A stretch of 64,000 nucleotides of DNA from Bacteroidota bacterium (GTDB lineage Bacteria > Bacteroidota > Bacteroidia > Chitinophagales > Chitinophagaceae): assembly GCA_023424015.1 (NCBI GenBank), contig JAFAEM010000003.1, positions 1-64,000 of the forward strand. Direction: 5' to 3'. This document shows positions 44,504 to 52,735 of the stretch, in pieces. The notes beneath the pieces were generated by a model. The model saw only the letters and a program-made list of their open reading frames with translations, had not been told where the DNA came from and did not search any database. The position numbers and the translations under genes were made by a program. The stretch's first letter is position 1, and each line of letters opens with the position of its first letter.

Positions 44504-45277
44504 ATGCAATTCCTGTCATTAGTAATTTTCTCGGTCTTTGTTTCGGGTTGTATGGCACAGCAAACATCTCCTCAGGCAAAGCGGGCATTGGAGGTCACAT
44601 CTGTGTTTGACATTCACGATCATGACCTCAACCCCTTTACTATGCGGCGTAAGTTTTTTGTCGTAGAGAAGGGTAGCCTTAACATTTTCAGGATTCCGAC
44701 ATTTGAACTTTTTGGAAAAACTGAGTGGGATGAGTTTGGCGACCTTGTAACTGTGTTCGACAGCGTGGAGTATCATTATTACCATGTCATTTTCGAACCA
44801 GGGCAAAACTTTGGCTATACCTGTGACTCCCTCGGCAGAGACTGGAAAAAGATATCGCTTGACTCATTCTGGGCCAGTAATTCTGTGTACAAACTTGATA
44901 CACTGGTCAACAGTCTGGGCAAGAATGATACACTGGTTTCGTCCAAAACTAGCACAGACGGAACAGAGCTTGTTGAAAGGCATGCCACTTTATCAAAACT
45001 CAGTATTACCTATAACGATTCGACGATTGCAGTATACGACCGGAAACTGAATCATTACCGGTTCTCCTTCTCGCGGCGGGCCGACCAGGCCAAACAAAGA
45101 AAGCTTCGACGTTTCGAAAAAGTGTTTAATGCTGACCCGGCTGGAGAGTATATGTTTTTAAGGGAAAAGAGGTACTATATATTCGAGATGAAAGAGGTTG
45201 ACATTCCAAAGCCGGAAATCATGGACAAGCTCGCAAGCATGTACCATGATCTTGAAAAAAATAAACCCGGGCACTAG
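44504..45277 (+). CDS. Lipoprotein of unknown function
   Basis: 257 residues with a short signal and lipobox VSGC (Cys near 16). The mature part is rich in aromatic and charged residues with no recognised domain. It is second in a two-gene operon with the lipoprotein at 43273 (13-bp gap), and the pair ends in a clear terminator at 45324. A complex between the two products is possible but not shown. Confidence 0.7.
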   Translation: MQFLSLVIFSVFVSGCMAQQTSPQAKRALEVTSVFDIHDHDLNPFTMRRKFFVVEKGSLNIFRIPTFELFGKTEWDEFGDLVTVFDSVEYHYYHVIFEPGQNFGYTCDSLGRDWKKISLDSFWASNSVYKLDTLVNSLGKNDTLVSSKTSTDGTELVERHATLSKLSITYNDSTIAVYDRKLNHYRFSFSRRADQAKQRKLRRFEKVFNADPAGEYMFLREKRYYIFEMKEVDIPKPEIMDKLASMYHDLEKNKPGH

Positions 45278-45323
45278 CCGGAGCAGGAGTTTCGTGTATG
45301 CCAGAGATCTGAGTGAGGCTGGA

Positions 45324-45357
45324 AGTAGGGCGTCGGTAGGCGCCCTACTGTTTTATT
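45324..45357 (+). terminator. Rho-independent terminator of the two-lipoprotein operon
   Basis: A perfect 9-bp stem, AGTAGGGCG (45324-45332) with CGCCCTACT (45341-45349), followed by G and TTTTATT. Confidence 0.8.
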
Positions 45358-45376
45358 AGAATGCCTGTAGAAAGTC

Positions 45377-45384
45377 TATGTTTG
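45377..45384 (+). promoter_or_regulatory. Candidate -7 element for the degenerate response regulator
   Basis: TATGTTTG fits TAnnTTTG exactly and leads to a start codon about 97 bp later at 45481. It lies just after the preceding terminator. Confidence 0.35.
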
Positions 45385-45480
45385 TTTCAAGCGAAGTATC
45401 TGCTTGACTACACCTTCTCTCTATCATCGGTCGCTTTGATAAATTCCTCTTTTTTCATATTTTACTACAAACCCCCATTT

Positions 45481-46173
45481 ATGAGCATCCCTGTCGACAG
45501 GCCGATCACTATTATACATGCCAGCCCCTGGAAGTTGTATAGAGAGGGCCTGAAAGGCGCATTTGAGAGAAAAGAAGATATTGAAATTATTGGTGAAGCT
45601 GCCAGTGGTACCGAATTACTGAGCTTACTCAACCATAGACAACCTGACCTAGTTATAATGGATATCAATATGTCCGAAAATGGTCTTGAAAAGCTTGCCT
45701 TGGTCAGAAATCGATTTCCAGAAATTAAAATAATTATTTTAACCATCATTATCGATCCGTCCACAATTTCAAAAGCCTTAGCACTGGGAGTAAATGGTTA
45801 CCTGACTATTGCTGCGGGATCAGATGAAATTTACGAAGCAATAATCTCAACGTTCAGGAACGGTCTTTATCTCGGGATTGGAGGTCGATACCCTGGTCGC
45901 AGTTTTGATTACCTAAATGCAAAAGAGATCAAATTAATAAAACAACTAGCACAAAATGTCAGCCCGCAGGTAATTGCCCTGAATATGGATGTGTCGGTAC
46001 GGACAGTCGATGCTTTAATCGAAAAACTAATTTATCTGTCCGGAACTTCCAACACCGATGAGTTGATTGCTATGGCCCGAAAAAAAGGATTTATAGAACA
46101 ACCCAACATGCCATCTGCAAAATTGCCGTTTTGGCGGAAGATTAAGATTTCTCCAAAGTCACTAATTAGATAA
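45481..46173 (+). CDS. NarL-type response regulator with degenerate receiver
   Basis: 230 residues. The receiver fold is clear and the acceptor Asp is present (VIMDINMSE). The acidic pair is replaced (IIHASPWKLYREG), and the position usually held by the conserved Lys reads GYLTIAAGS, so Mg2+ binding and phosphorylation are doubtful. The C-terminal region (about 140-205) is a LuxR-like helix-turn-helix, DYLNAKEIKLIKQLA. No kinase is adjacent. It may work independently of phosphorylation. It is immediately followed (8 bp) by the SH3-NERD gene, so the two are probably one operon. ATG at 45481 is preferred over an in-frame start at 45361. Confidence 0.8.
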   Translation: MSIPVDRPITIIHASPWKLYREGLKGAFERKEDIEIIGEAASGTELLSLLNHRQPDLVIMDINMSENGLEKLALVRNRFPEIKIIILTIIIDPSTISKALALGVNGYLTIAAGSDEIYEAIISTFRNGLYLGIGGRYPGRSFDYLNAKEIKLIKQLAQNVSPQVIALNMDVSVRTVDALIEKLIYLSGTSNTDELIAMARKKGFIEQPNMPSAKLPFWRKIKISPKSLIR

Positions 46174-46181
46174 TATCAGGA

Positions 46182-47175
46182 ATGGCAGTAAAGCAATTTA
46201 TAATAGTAATCCTACTGGCTATTTCACCAATACTGTCCTTCGCTACAGACTACTATGTAGCTACAACTGCCCTGAATCTAAGAACAGGGCCCGGAACTGA
46301 ATTTGAAGTTTCCGCAACGGTATTAAAAGATGCCGAAGTCGAATTACTATCACAAGCCGGTAACTGGTACAAAGTAAGTTATGCAGGGAATATTGGCTAT
46401 GTCCATTCAAAGTATTTGGAATTCTCAAGAACAATCTCCAATCCACAAGTACATGTAAACGAACGAAATTTTAAACCTTACTTAATTGCTGGAATTATCC
46501 TGGCCATAATATTCCTTTTATATGTTTTTGAGCGCCAAAAAATAAAACGAAACCAAAATTTGTTAAAAAGCGCCACAGGACTTCATAGGGGCACGAGGTC
46601 GGAAAGGGAATTGGTGCTAAAGCTCTTGAAGAACGGGGTGCCTTCACATGCTATTTATCATGATTTGTACCTGCAAACCCGACCGGGTAAATATTCACAG
46701 ATAGACCTGGTCGTCACTTCCGAGGTCGGAATTATTGTATTTGAAGTAAAAGATTTCGCAGGCTGGATTTTTGGGAGTGGGAATCATACACAATGGACAC
46801 AGGTATTAGCCTATGGAAGAATAAAACATCGCTTTTACAATCCCATCTTGCAAAAACAGCCGGCACATAGAAGAACTTAAAAAAAAACTTATCCGATATA
46901 GGAATATCCCGCTCTATTCAGTTGTGGTATTTTATGGTAACTGTGTTCTAAAAAATATCAATTTTGTTCCACAAGGAATACACATTTCAAAATCTGGGAG
47001 AGTTTTGGAAGTTATAAATACTATTTTGAAAGAAAATAATCCGATTCAATATACAAGTGAGGAAATTGACAAACAACTAAGAGAAGCAGTAAAAAATGGT
47101 GAAAATGTGGAGGTCCAAATTCAGCACCGGGAAAATATAAGGGAGATGTTGGGCAAGCATAAGGTATTTGATTAA
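46182..47175 (+). pseudogene. Frameshifted SH3-domain / NERD-nuclease-like membrane protein gene
   Basis: The first frame (46182-46880) encodes a signal peptide, a bacterial SH3 domain (LNLRTGPGTEFEVSA), one membrane helix (about 102-118) and the start of a NERD domain (GTRSERELVLKLLKN, QIDLVVTSEVGIIVFEVKD). It ends at a premature stop. The rest of NERD continues in the next frame to 47175 (SVVVFYGNC region). The break maps to an A5 run at 46852-46856: removing one A restores NPILQNSRHIEEL and an open frame of about 330 residues. This is a real pseudogene, slippage-corrected expression, or a sequencing error. NERD domains resemble PD-(D/E)XK nucleases. Confidence 0.8.
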
Positions 47176-47309
47176 AGAAAAATGTATTTAGCCCATGCTA
47201 AAGGTAAAACGACCAGGTTCAGGCGTGCATAACTAAAACTCCCCAAATTCCACCATAGGTTTTGCATTAATCTTAAATTTAGATATCGCTATCTTTTGTT
47301 ACTTTAAAA

Positions 47310-47612
47310 ATGCCTGCTATGATATTGGTACATGATATTTTCGTTTGCAAACCCGGTAATGCCTCGAAAATCGCAAAACTCTTTAAGGAGTGGACCGAAG
47401 TTTCGCCTGAGAAAAATACTAATGTATTGACCGACATGACTGGTCAGTGGCACCGCGTTATCGTCGCTTCCACATTTGAAAGTCTCGCCGCCTACGAAGA
47501 AGCCATGAAAACCATGGGACAGACTGAAGCAGAAAAAAAGGTGATGGAGAAATTCAAGGATATGAACGAAATGTATGTCTCGGGGAGCAGGGAGATTTTT
47601 AAGATGTGGTGA
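47310..47612 (+). CDS. Small NIPSNAP/ABM-like dimeric alpha-beta protein
   Basis: 100 residues. A first strand, VHDIFVCKPGNASK, then a helix KIAKLFKEW and a central strand WHRVIVASTF give the ferredoxin-like (dimeric alpha-beta barrel) pattern of ABM/NIPSNAP-like proteins. The function is unknown; related folds include small monooxygenases and stress proteins. The start is ATG at 47310, with a second Met three residues in. It appears to be a single gene. Confidence 0.65.
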   Translation: MPAMILVHDIFVCKPGNASKIAKLFKEWTEVSPEKNTNVLTDMTGQWHRVIVASTFESLAAYEEAMKTMGQTEAEKKVMEKFKDMNEMYVSGSREIFKMW

Positions 47613-47737
47613 TCTTACCTTAAAGTTGTTCATGCCCGGGCCTGTGGCCGTCATCACGAAAGTTGACCACTGGTTGAACTATTTACCTTGATTTCAGATC
47701 GTTTGGAAAAAAATAAAATCATCCAAAACAGCTTTCT

Positions 47738-48706
47738 ATGATCAAGCGTATACAAGCCTGCTGCCTGGCTATCCTCATTTGCATTTCAACACTTTCTCAA
47801 GGCAACCCTGTACCAGGTAGCAGTTTTAGGGATTGCTCAGACTGTCCTCAGATGATAGTGATCCCTGCAGGAAGTTTTACCATTGGCAGTCCTGAAGATG
47901 AATTAGGCCGTTTTAGTGTGGAGGGTCCTATGAAAACGGTAACCATAAAACAATTTGCAGTTGGCAGGTTTAATGTAACGCGTGGACAATGGGCCGCTTT
48001 TGTAGCTGCCACAAATCGTGCTGTACCCGGGGGCTGCGCCTGGAGTGGACTTAAAGACTCTACCCTGAAAGACTGGGAGATCCATCCAGATGCTTCCTGG
48101 AAAAAACTTGGATTTCCACAAGACGATGATCATCCCGTGGTATGTATTACATGGTTTGATGCGCAGGACTATGTAAACTGGCTTAGCCAAAAAACCGGCG
48201 GAACTTACCGGTTACTAACCGAAGCGGAATGGGAATATGCCGCAAGAGCAGGAACAACCACGCCGTATCCATGGGGACCCGTTGCCAGTCATGAAAATGC
48301 CAATTACGGATTAGATTCTGGTTTTTTCATAGGTCATGTATCTGGACGCGATCAATGGGAAAAAACTTCTCCCGTAGGCTCGTTCCCACCCAATGCCTTC
48401 GGATTATATGATATGCACGGAAATGTTTTGCAGTTTGTAGAAGATTGTTTCTCGGAGTCCTACGAGGACTTACCCACAGATGGCTCAGCATACCGGAAAA
48501 ATATAAGGTTAAAGATGACCGGCCGATTTTCATTCATGGATGGGTCAAACTCCTGCTCATACCGGATTTGCCGGGGCGGCGACTGGGCCAATCCGCCCGC
48601 GATGATCCGCTCGGCTTTTCGCAATTGGGCCCCGGGTCCCGGCGGAGCAACACTCCAAAATTATCGTAGTGCCGGGGTGGGGTTTAGGGTGGCGAAAACA
48701 TTATAG
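47738..48706 (+). CDS. Exported SUMF1-fold (formylglycine-generating enzyme-like) protein
   Basis: 322 residues with a signal peptide (about 1-21). An FGE-sulfatase (PF03781) domain covers the rest. Typical blocks are MIVIPAGSFTIGSPEDE, RLLTEAEWEYAARAGT, GLYDMHGNVLQFVED and ICRGGDW. The paired copper-binding Cys of true formylglycine-generating enzymes, normally just after the RGGSW block, are absent (it reads RGGDWANPPA). It is therefore probably not a sulfatase-activating enzyme but a SUMF1-fold binding or structural protein. It appears to be a single gene. Confidence 0.85.
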   Translation: MIKRIQACCLAILICISTLSQGNPVPGSSFRDCSDCPQMIVIPAGSFTIGSPEDELGRFSVEGPMKTVTIKQFAVGRFNVTRGQWAAFVAATNRAVPGGCAWSGLKDSTLKDWEIHPDASWKKLGFPQDDDHPVVCITWFDAQDYVNWLSQKTGGTYRLLTEAEWEYAARAGTTTPYPWGPVASHENANYGLDSGFFIGHVSGRDQWEKTSPVGSFPPNAFGLYDMHGNVLQFVEDCFSESYEDLPTDGSAYRKNIRLKMTGRFSFMDGSNSCSYRICRGGDWANPPAMIRSAFRNWAPGPGGATLQNYRSAGVGFRVAKTL

Positions 48707-48780
48707 TGACGTTTCAATCTTCGTTAATATCTGCTATCAGAATTAAGTGTGAGTGAAAAACGGGCACATCGAAAAATACA

Positions 48781-49641
48781 CTACTTATTGTGCTGCCAAC
48801 AACGGCCGTTGCGTTCCGCTTTTCTCTTACATTGCGTCCCTTTTTTGGTAATAAAAAGACAGCGATCAAGGGTTGGTGCAATCTTATATGTTAAAGCGGT
48901 ATCTCGACTTGTAGTGTCTCTTATTTCTATCGAGTTAGAATTCCGGTCTTTCCCATTTTCATCATCTTCACGTTGCCAAAAAATAAACGCACCGGCTAAA
49001 ACTATAATTAGGCCCAAAAAATATACTCCTTCACTTCTAACTCTAAGTCTAATCAATCTCCAAACATGGTTAGACCGTATTAAAGATCCCTTCTTCCTGG
49101 CATCGGGTATGACAACATCATCTGTTTCTTTCGATGGCAATTTTTCAACTATCTCATGATCTGCGCCCAATGATTTTTCTATCATATCCGCTTCCAAAGT
49201 TTGCACAGCTTGTTTAACGTCACTCAAACCTGGCGTTTTTGATTTACTTAATATGGCGAGTTCGTCGTCATTTAAAATAACATGGGTGCCATAGATATGT
49301 GGCCGATACTTAAAATCGATCAGCCAGGCCAGCAGTTCCAGGTTCTTGTCGTCTGTTTTTTCCGTATTACCCTTAAGATAGTTATCAAGTGGTTTAAACT
49401 TATCTGTTTCAAAATCACGGATATGATTTAAAAAAGATTTTCCATTTTCGGGCAACCCAAAAAACGCCCTAAGTATTTGTTCATCTTTTCTATTATAGCG
49501 CTCTTGATAAACTGTGACACACTCTCTTCGAATCTTCGCAGGTGTCGACTTCGATAGTAACGGGGAGATTTCCTTTTGTGATATTTTCCTTTTATACTCC
49601 GCAAGCAATAGGATAGTATAGTCCTGGTGTTCGAGCTGCAT
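48781..49641 (-). CDS. Single-pass membrane protein with C-terminal Cys/His cluster
   Basis: 286 residues. A largely helical, charged N-terminal region (about 1-195) is followed by one membrane segment (about 207-224, GVYFLGLIIVLAGAFIFW). A short tail ends in CLFITKKGTQCKRKAERNG and RCWQH. The C-x8-C...C-x2-H spacing resembles the small zinc-binding-like motif of DUF5763-type proteins. The function is unknown. Leu/Lys-rich N-terminal helices suggest protein contacts. It is divergent from the structured RNA locus. Confidence 0.65.
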   Translation of the reverse strand: MQLEHQDYTILLLAEYKRKISQKEISPLLSKSTPAKIRRECVTVYQERYNRKDEQILRAFFGLPENGKSFLNHIRDFETDKFKPLDNYLKGNTEKTDDKNLELLAWLIDFKYRPHIYGTHVILNDDELAILSKSKTPGLSDVKQAVQTLEADMIEKSLGADHEIVEKLPSKETDDVVIPDARKKGSLIRSNHVWRLIRLRVRSEGVYFLGLIIVLAGAFIFWQREDDENGKDRNSNSIEIRDTTSRDTALTYKIAPTLDRCLFITKKGTQCKRKAERNGRCWQHNK

Positions 49642-49799
49642 AATGAACTGCTACTAACTAAAATACTCAATTGCCTGAATTTTCGGAATGCCACATGAAA
49701 AATTAAGGTTTCATTCCCACTCACCATTACGGTTAACCGGAATATCAGGAATCTTCGGAATTATTGGAATCACTTGCTGACCAGGGCTTTAACCTGTAT

Positions 49800-49807
49800 T
49801 ATGTTCG
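49800..49807 (+). promoter_or_regulatory. Candidate -7 element in front of the structured RNA
   Basis: TATGTTCG has one mismatch to TAnnTTTG and would place the transcript start near 49813, directly at the first hairpin. Confidence 0.3.
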
Positions 49808-49812
49808 TGTCA

Positions 49813-49978
49813 TGATCATTTGGTTTACCAGATGATCTGCTGAAGCGGAGATCGGGGTAATGTTAGCCAGCAAGGGAAGTTGCTGACAAAGCCCCGGTCG
49901 AAGCTCAAACTTCCCTCATTGTAAGAAGCGCTTCTTATCAAACCAGTCCCACCGGGCCCGCGACCCGCTACGGGCAAC
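49813..49978 (+). ncRNA. Strongly structured leader or small RNA with a possible pseudoknot
   Basis: Paired elements in order: hairpin GATCATTTGGT/ACCAGATGATC (49814-49837); outer helix AGC (49844-49846) plus GATCGGGG (49850-49857) with CCCCGGTC (49892-49899) plus GCT (49903-49905); inner hairpin CAGCAA (49868-49873) / TTGCTG (49880-49885) with loop GGGAAG (49874-49879). This loop is exactly complementary to CTTCCC at 49910-49915, outside the outer helix, so a pseudoknot or a switch is possible. Then a 16-bp palindrome TAAGAAGCGCTTCTTA (49922-49937) and a GCCCG/CGGGC stem (49956-49975). G-U pairs occur only in the plus-strand reading, favouring plus transcription. No known class is recognised. 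Confidence 0.55.
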
Positions 49979-50007
49979 TATTCATTAACAATTTAAATTT
50001 TAAGACA

Positions 50008-50205
50008 ATGATCGAGTTGATCATATGGGTTTGGACATCCCTATGCCCAAACCCATTTCATACGATAGATAACCATGGGAGCTGTTCCCGGATACATGTA
50101 TCCTTCTCCACCACTTCAGATACCGGTGGAGAAACGGGCGATCTCCCGCCCCGGCCACCCGTACCCCCGCCGCCCCCACCACCTCCACCACCGAGTGGAA
50201 GTTGA
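50008..50205 (+). CDS. Small proline-rich peptide gene
   Basis: 65 residues. A hydrophobic/aromatic N-terminus (IELIIWVWTSLCPNPFH) is followed by a Ser/Thr region and a run of ten prolines ending in Ser-Gly-Ser. No family is recognised. Support for a real gene comes from the structured leader upstream, the ATG in an A+T-rich leader, and a perfect 12-bp terminator beginning 7 bp after the stop. Proline runs often stall ribosomes and need EF-P, so translation could be regulated. Confidence 0.5.
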   Translation: MIELIIWVWTSLCPNPFHTIDNHGSCSRIHVSFSTTSDTGGETGDLPPRPPVPPPPPPPPPPSGS

Positions 50206-50211
50206 TCAGTT

Positions 50212-50250
50212 AAGGAAGGCAGATCATTTTCTGCCTTCCTTTTTCTATTT
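50212..50250 (+). terminator. Rho-independent terminator after the proline-rich peptide
   Basis: A perfect 12-bp stem, AAGGAAGGCAGA (50212-50223) with TCTGCCTTCCTT (50230-50241), followed by TTTCTATTTT. It lies between the peptide gene and the TTG start of the TPR kinase. Confidence 0.85.
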
Positions 50251-50267
50251 TAGAGAAAAATCAAGAA

Positions 50268-51938
50268 TTGCGAGGTCTCATTTATCTGTTTTTTATAACA
50301 ATCACTTTATTGCCTGTTGGATGTGACGAAAAACCAAGTAAGCCTTCATCTGACTATAGCTTTTTTCAATGGGGCGAATACCTGCATTACTACTGGAAAC
50401 TCGATTCTGCATTTTTGATGTATAACCGTGCCGCCAATACTACGACAGATAGCTTAGAAAAATCCAGGGCATACCATTACATGGGGGCTCTGCAGCGCCA
50501 GATGGGAGATCTTTATGGCGCCCAGGAAAGCCTGGCCTCTGCATTGCGTCCGCTCGAAGAAAATAATAAACTACACCGCGATATTATTGCCACGGTTTAC
50601 AACACCTTAGGTAATACCAGCCTGGATCTAAAACGATATGACGAGGCGATAGCTTTTTATAACGCGGGCCTGGCACAGGCTTCGAAAACTGATACCCTGC
50701 TTGAAATCATGAATGGTAAAGCAACCGCCTTTCAAAAAAAAGGAAGTTATGATAAAGCCATCAGTATTTATGACTCTATACTTCTCCTTCAACCACAACA
50801 GCAAATGCTAACAGCCAGGGTTATTTCCAATCTTGCCCGGACTAAATGGCTGAGGGACCCGGCTTATGTTCCTCTTGACGAATATCGTTTGGCCCTGAAA
50901 CTTCGTACTGACAGTCATGACGACCGGGGATTAAATGCCAGCTATGCCCATTTTTCAGAGTACTATTCAGGCATTCGAAAAGATTCGGCTTTATTCTACG
51001 CGCAAAAGATGTACGAAAAAGCAAAGGAAATCCAAAGTGCCGATGATATCCTGGAAGCGATGGATAAACTGATCAGGTTGAATAACGACATCGCTTCAAA
51101 GGAGAAATGGTACGACGAGTATAAAAGACTGAATGATAGTTTACAGCTTTCAAGAGACACAACCCGGAGCCGGTTTGCATTGATACGAAATGATGTTCAA
51201 AAAAGTAAGGCAGATAACCTGGTCTTACAACAGCGTGTCACCATTCAGCGGGTATTGATATATAGCTCGGTCGCTTTAGCCTTAATCGTCATTGCTTTGC
51301 TGACAATCTGGTACAATAAACGCAGGAAAAGGATCAAACAGGAGTCTGAAAAAACCATACAGGAAGCCAGGTTAAAGACCTCGCAAAAAGTACACGACGT
51401 AGTCGCAAATGGGCTATATACTATTATGAATGAACTGGAACATAGTGAAACGCTGGAAAAAGAACCCCTGATCACGAGGATTGAAAGCTTGTACGAGAAA
51501 TCGAGAAATATATCTTACGATGAGCCCTTACCCGATAGCACTGAAAATTATGACAAGCAGATCCATGAGCTACTTAACAGATTCTCGAATGACCAAACCA
51601 AGGTATACGTGATCGGAAACCAGCAGACATTCTGGGATAAGATAAGTGCAACGCAAAAAAACGAAATCCAGTTAATCCTGGGTGAGATCATAGTCAATAT
51701 GAATAAACATAGCGGTGCGAGTAGTGTGGTGTTAAGGTTCAAACAGGAGGGAAACATCGGGCATATTCACTATACTGATAACGGTATAGGTTTTCCCCGG
51801 GGTTTTGAGTTTGGGAACGGCTTGAAAAATACGGTTAGCCGTATTAAATCGTTGACCGGCGAAGTTAATTTTGGACAAAGCGGGCAGGGTGGCGCTTCCA
51901 TAACCATCAGTTTTCCGCTCGTATCTGAAAATATATGA
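50268..51938 (+). CDS. TPR-containing membrane-anchored sensor histidine kinase
   Basis: 556 residues. The start is TTG at 50268, followed at once by a lipoprotein-like signal with lipobox LPVGC (Cys near 19). Tetratricopeptide repeats fill about 30-300. One membrane helix (about 327-346, VLIYSSVALALIVIALLTIW) leads to the kinase part: an HisKA_3-like helix with QKVHDVVANGLY, then HATPase with NMNKHSGAS, DNGIGF and GNGLKN. The TPR region is probably extracytoplasmic and the kinase cytosolic. It overlaps the LuxR regulator by 4 bp (ATGA), so they are a coupled pair. The signal may involve proteins or peptides binding the TPRs (inference). Confidence 0.88.
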   Translation: MRGLIYLFFITITLLPVGCDEKPSKPSSDYSFFQWGEYLHYYWKLDSAFLMYNRAANTTTDSLEKSRAYHYMGALQRQMGDLYGAQESLASALRPLEENNKLHRDIIATVYNTLGNTSLDLKRYDEAIAFYNAGLAQASKTDTLLEIMNGKATAFQKKGSYDKAISIYDSILLLQPQQQMLTARVISNLARTKWLRDPAYVPLDEYRLALKLRTDSHDDRGLNASYAHFSEYYSGIRKDSALFYAQKMYEKAKEIQSADDILEAMDKLIRLNNDIASKEKWYDEYKRLNDSLQLSRDTTRSRFALIRNDVQKSKADNLVLQQRVTIQRVLIYSSVALALIVIALLTIWYNKRRKRIKQESEKTIQEARLKTSQKVHDVVANGLYTIMNELEHSETLEKEPLITRIESLYEKSRNISYDEPLPDSTENYDKQIHELLNRFSNDQTKVYVIGNQQTFWDKISATQKNEIQLILGEIIVNMNKHSGASSVVLRFKQEGNIGHIHYTDNGIGFPRGFEFGNGLKNTVSRIKSLTGEVNFGQSGQGGASITISFPLVSENI

Positions 51939-52582
51939 TTGACAAAGTAATAATTGCAGAAGACCAGGAAAGTTCCAATCTGTCCGTTCAAAAAACGATG
52001 GAGGAATTGCATATCAGGCAAAGTGACTATGTCTATTACTGTGATGATGCTTTAAACAAAATAAAGCTCGCCAAAAACGCCGGCCAACCCTATGATGTAC
52101 TGATCACCGACCTCTACTTCGAAGAAGACGGAACCTCCCAGGCCATACCAGATGGCTTTGAGCTTATCAGGGCCGCAAGGCAGGTTCAGCCTGAACTTAT
52201 GGTTCTGGTTTTCTCCGCAGAAACCAATCCTGCAAAAATAAAAGCCCTTTACGACGAATATCAAATTGATGGTTATATCCGCAAAGCCAGGCGCGATGTC
52301 AGGGAGTTAAAATCCGCATTTGAAGCCATATCTAAACGCCAGCGATACTATTCGAGGACTATGGCGCACAGTGTGAAAAACTCAAACACCTATGAATTCA
52401 CCGAATTTGACGTGAATATCATTCGTCTACTCGCCCAGGGCAACCAACAAAAGGAAATCGCGGGTCAACTCAACCGAAGCCTTAGCTCGGTTGAAAAAAG
52501 CCTGAAAAAGATCCGCGATGAATTCGGGTTTGTAAAAAATGAGCAGTTGGTGCTTTGGTGTAAGGAGAAGGGGATATTGTAA
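51935..52582 (+). CDS. NarL-type response regulator partner of the TPR kinase
   Basis: 215 residues. The receiver domain has IIAEDQESS (Glu-Asp in place of Asp-Asp), phospho-acceptor in VLITDLYFEED and Lys in GYIRKARR, with a longer loop after the acceptor Asp than usual. The C-terminal LuxR-like helix-turn-helix (about 150-205) reads FDVNIIRLLAQGNQQKEIAG. Translationally coupled to the TPR kinase, it is clearly its partner. Targets are unknown. Confidence 0.9.
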   Translation: MIDKVIIAEDQESSNLSVQKTMEELHIRQSDYVYYCDDALNKIKLAKNAGQPYDVLITDLYFEEDGTSQAIPDGFELIRAARQVQPELMVLVFSAETNPAKIKALYDEYQIDGYIRKARRDVRELKSAFEAISKRQRYYSRTMAHSVKNSNTYEFTEFDVNIIRLLAQGNQQKEIAGQLNRSLSSVEKSLKKIRDEFGFVKNEQLVLWCKEKGIL

Positions 52583-52735
52583 GAGCATTGCACCTTATTT
52601 CTCCTCAGGACACTGCCTTCAATATCCGGCAATAGCGATGCACATCCTCCCAACCCTTTACGGTTTGCCGTAAAAAAAATACCATGCTGTCTGTTAGTTT
52701 TGAACTGAAGCCTTCCATCAATCAAAATTAACACC

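Noticed and set aside
45361..45480. Upstream extension of the degenerate response regulator
   Set aside because: The added 40 residues have no receiver-like content, and the candidate -7 element lies inside them.
47738..48706. Assignment as a true formylglycine-generating enzyme
   Set aside because: The active-site cysteines are missing and no sulfatase is nearby.
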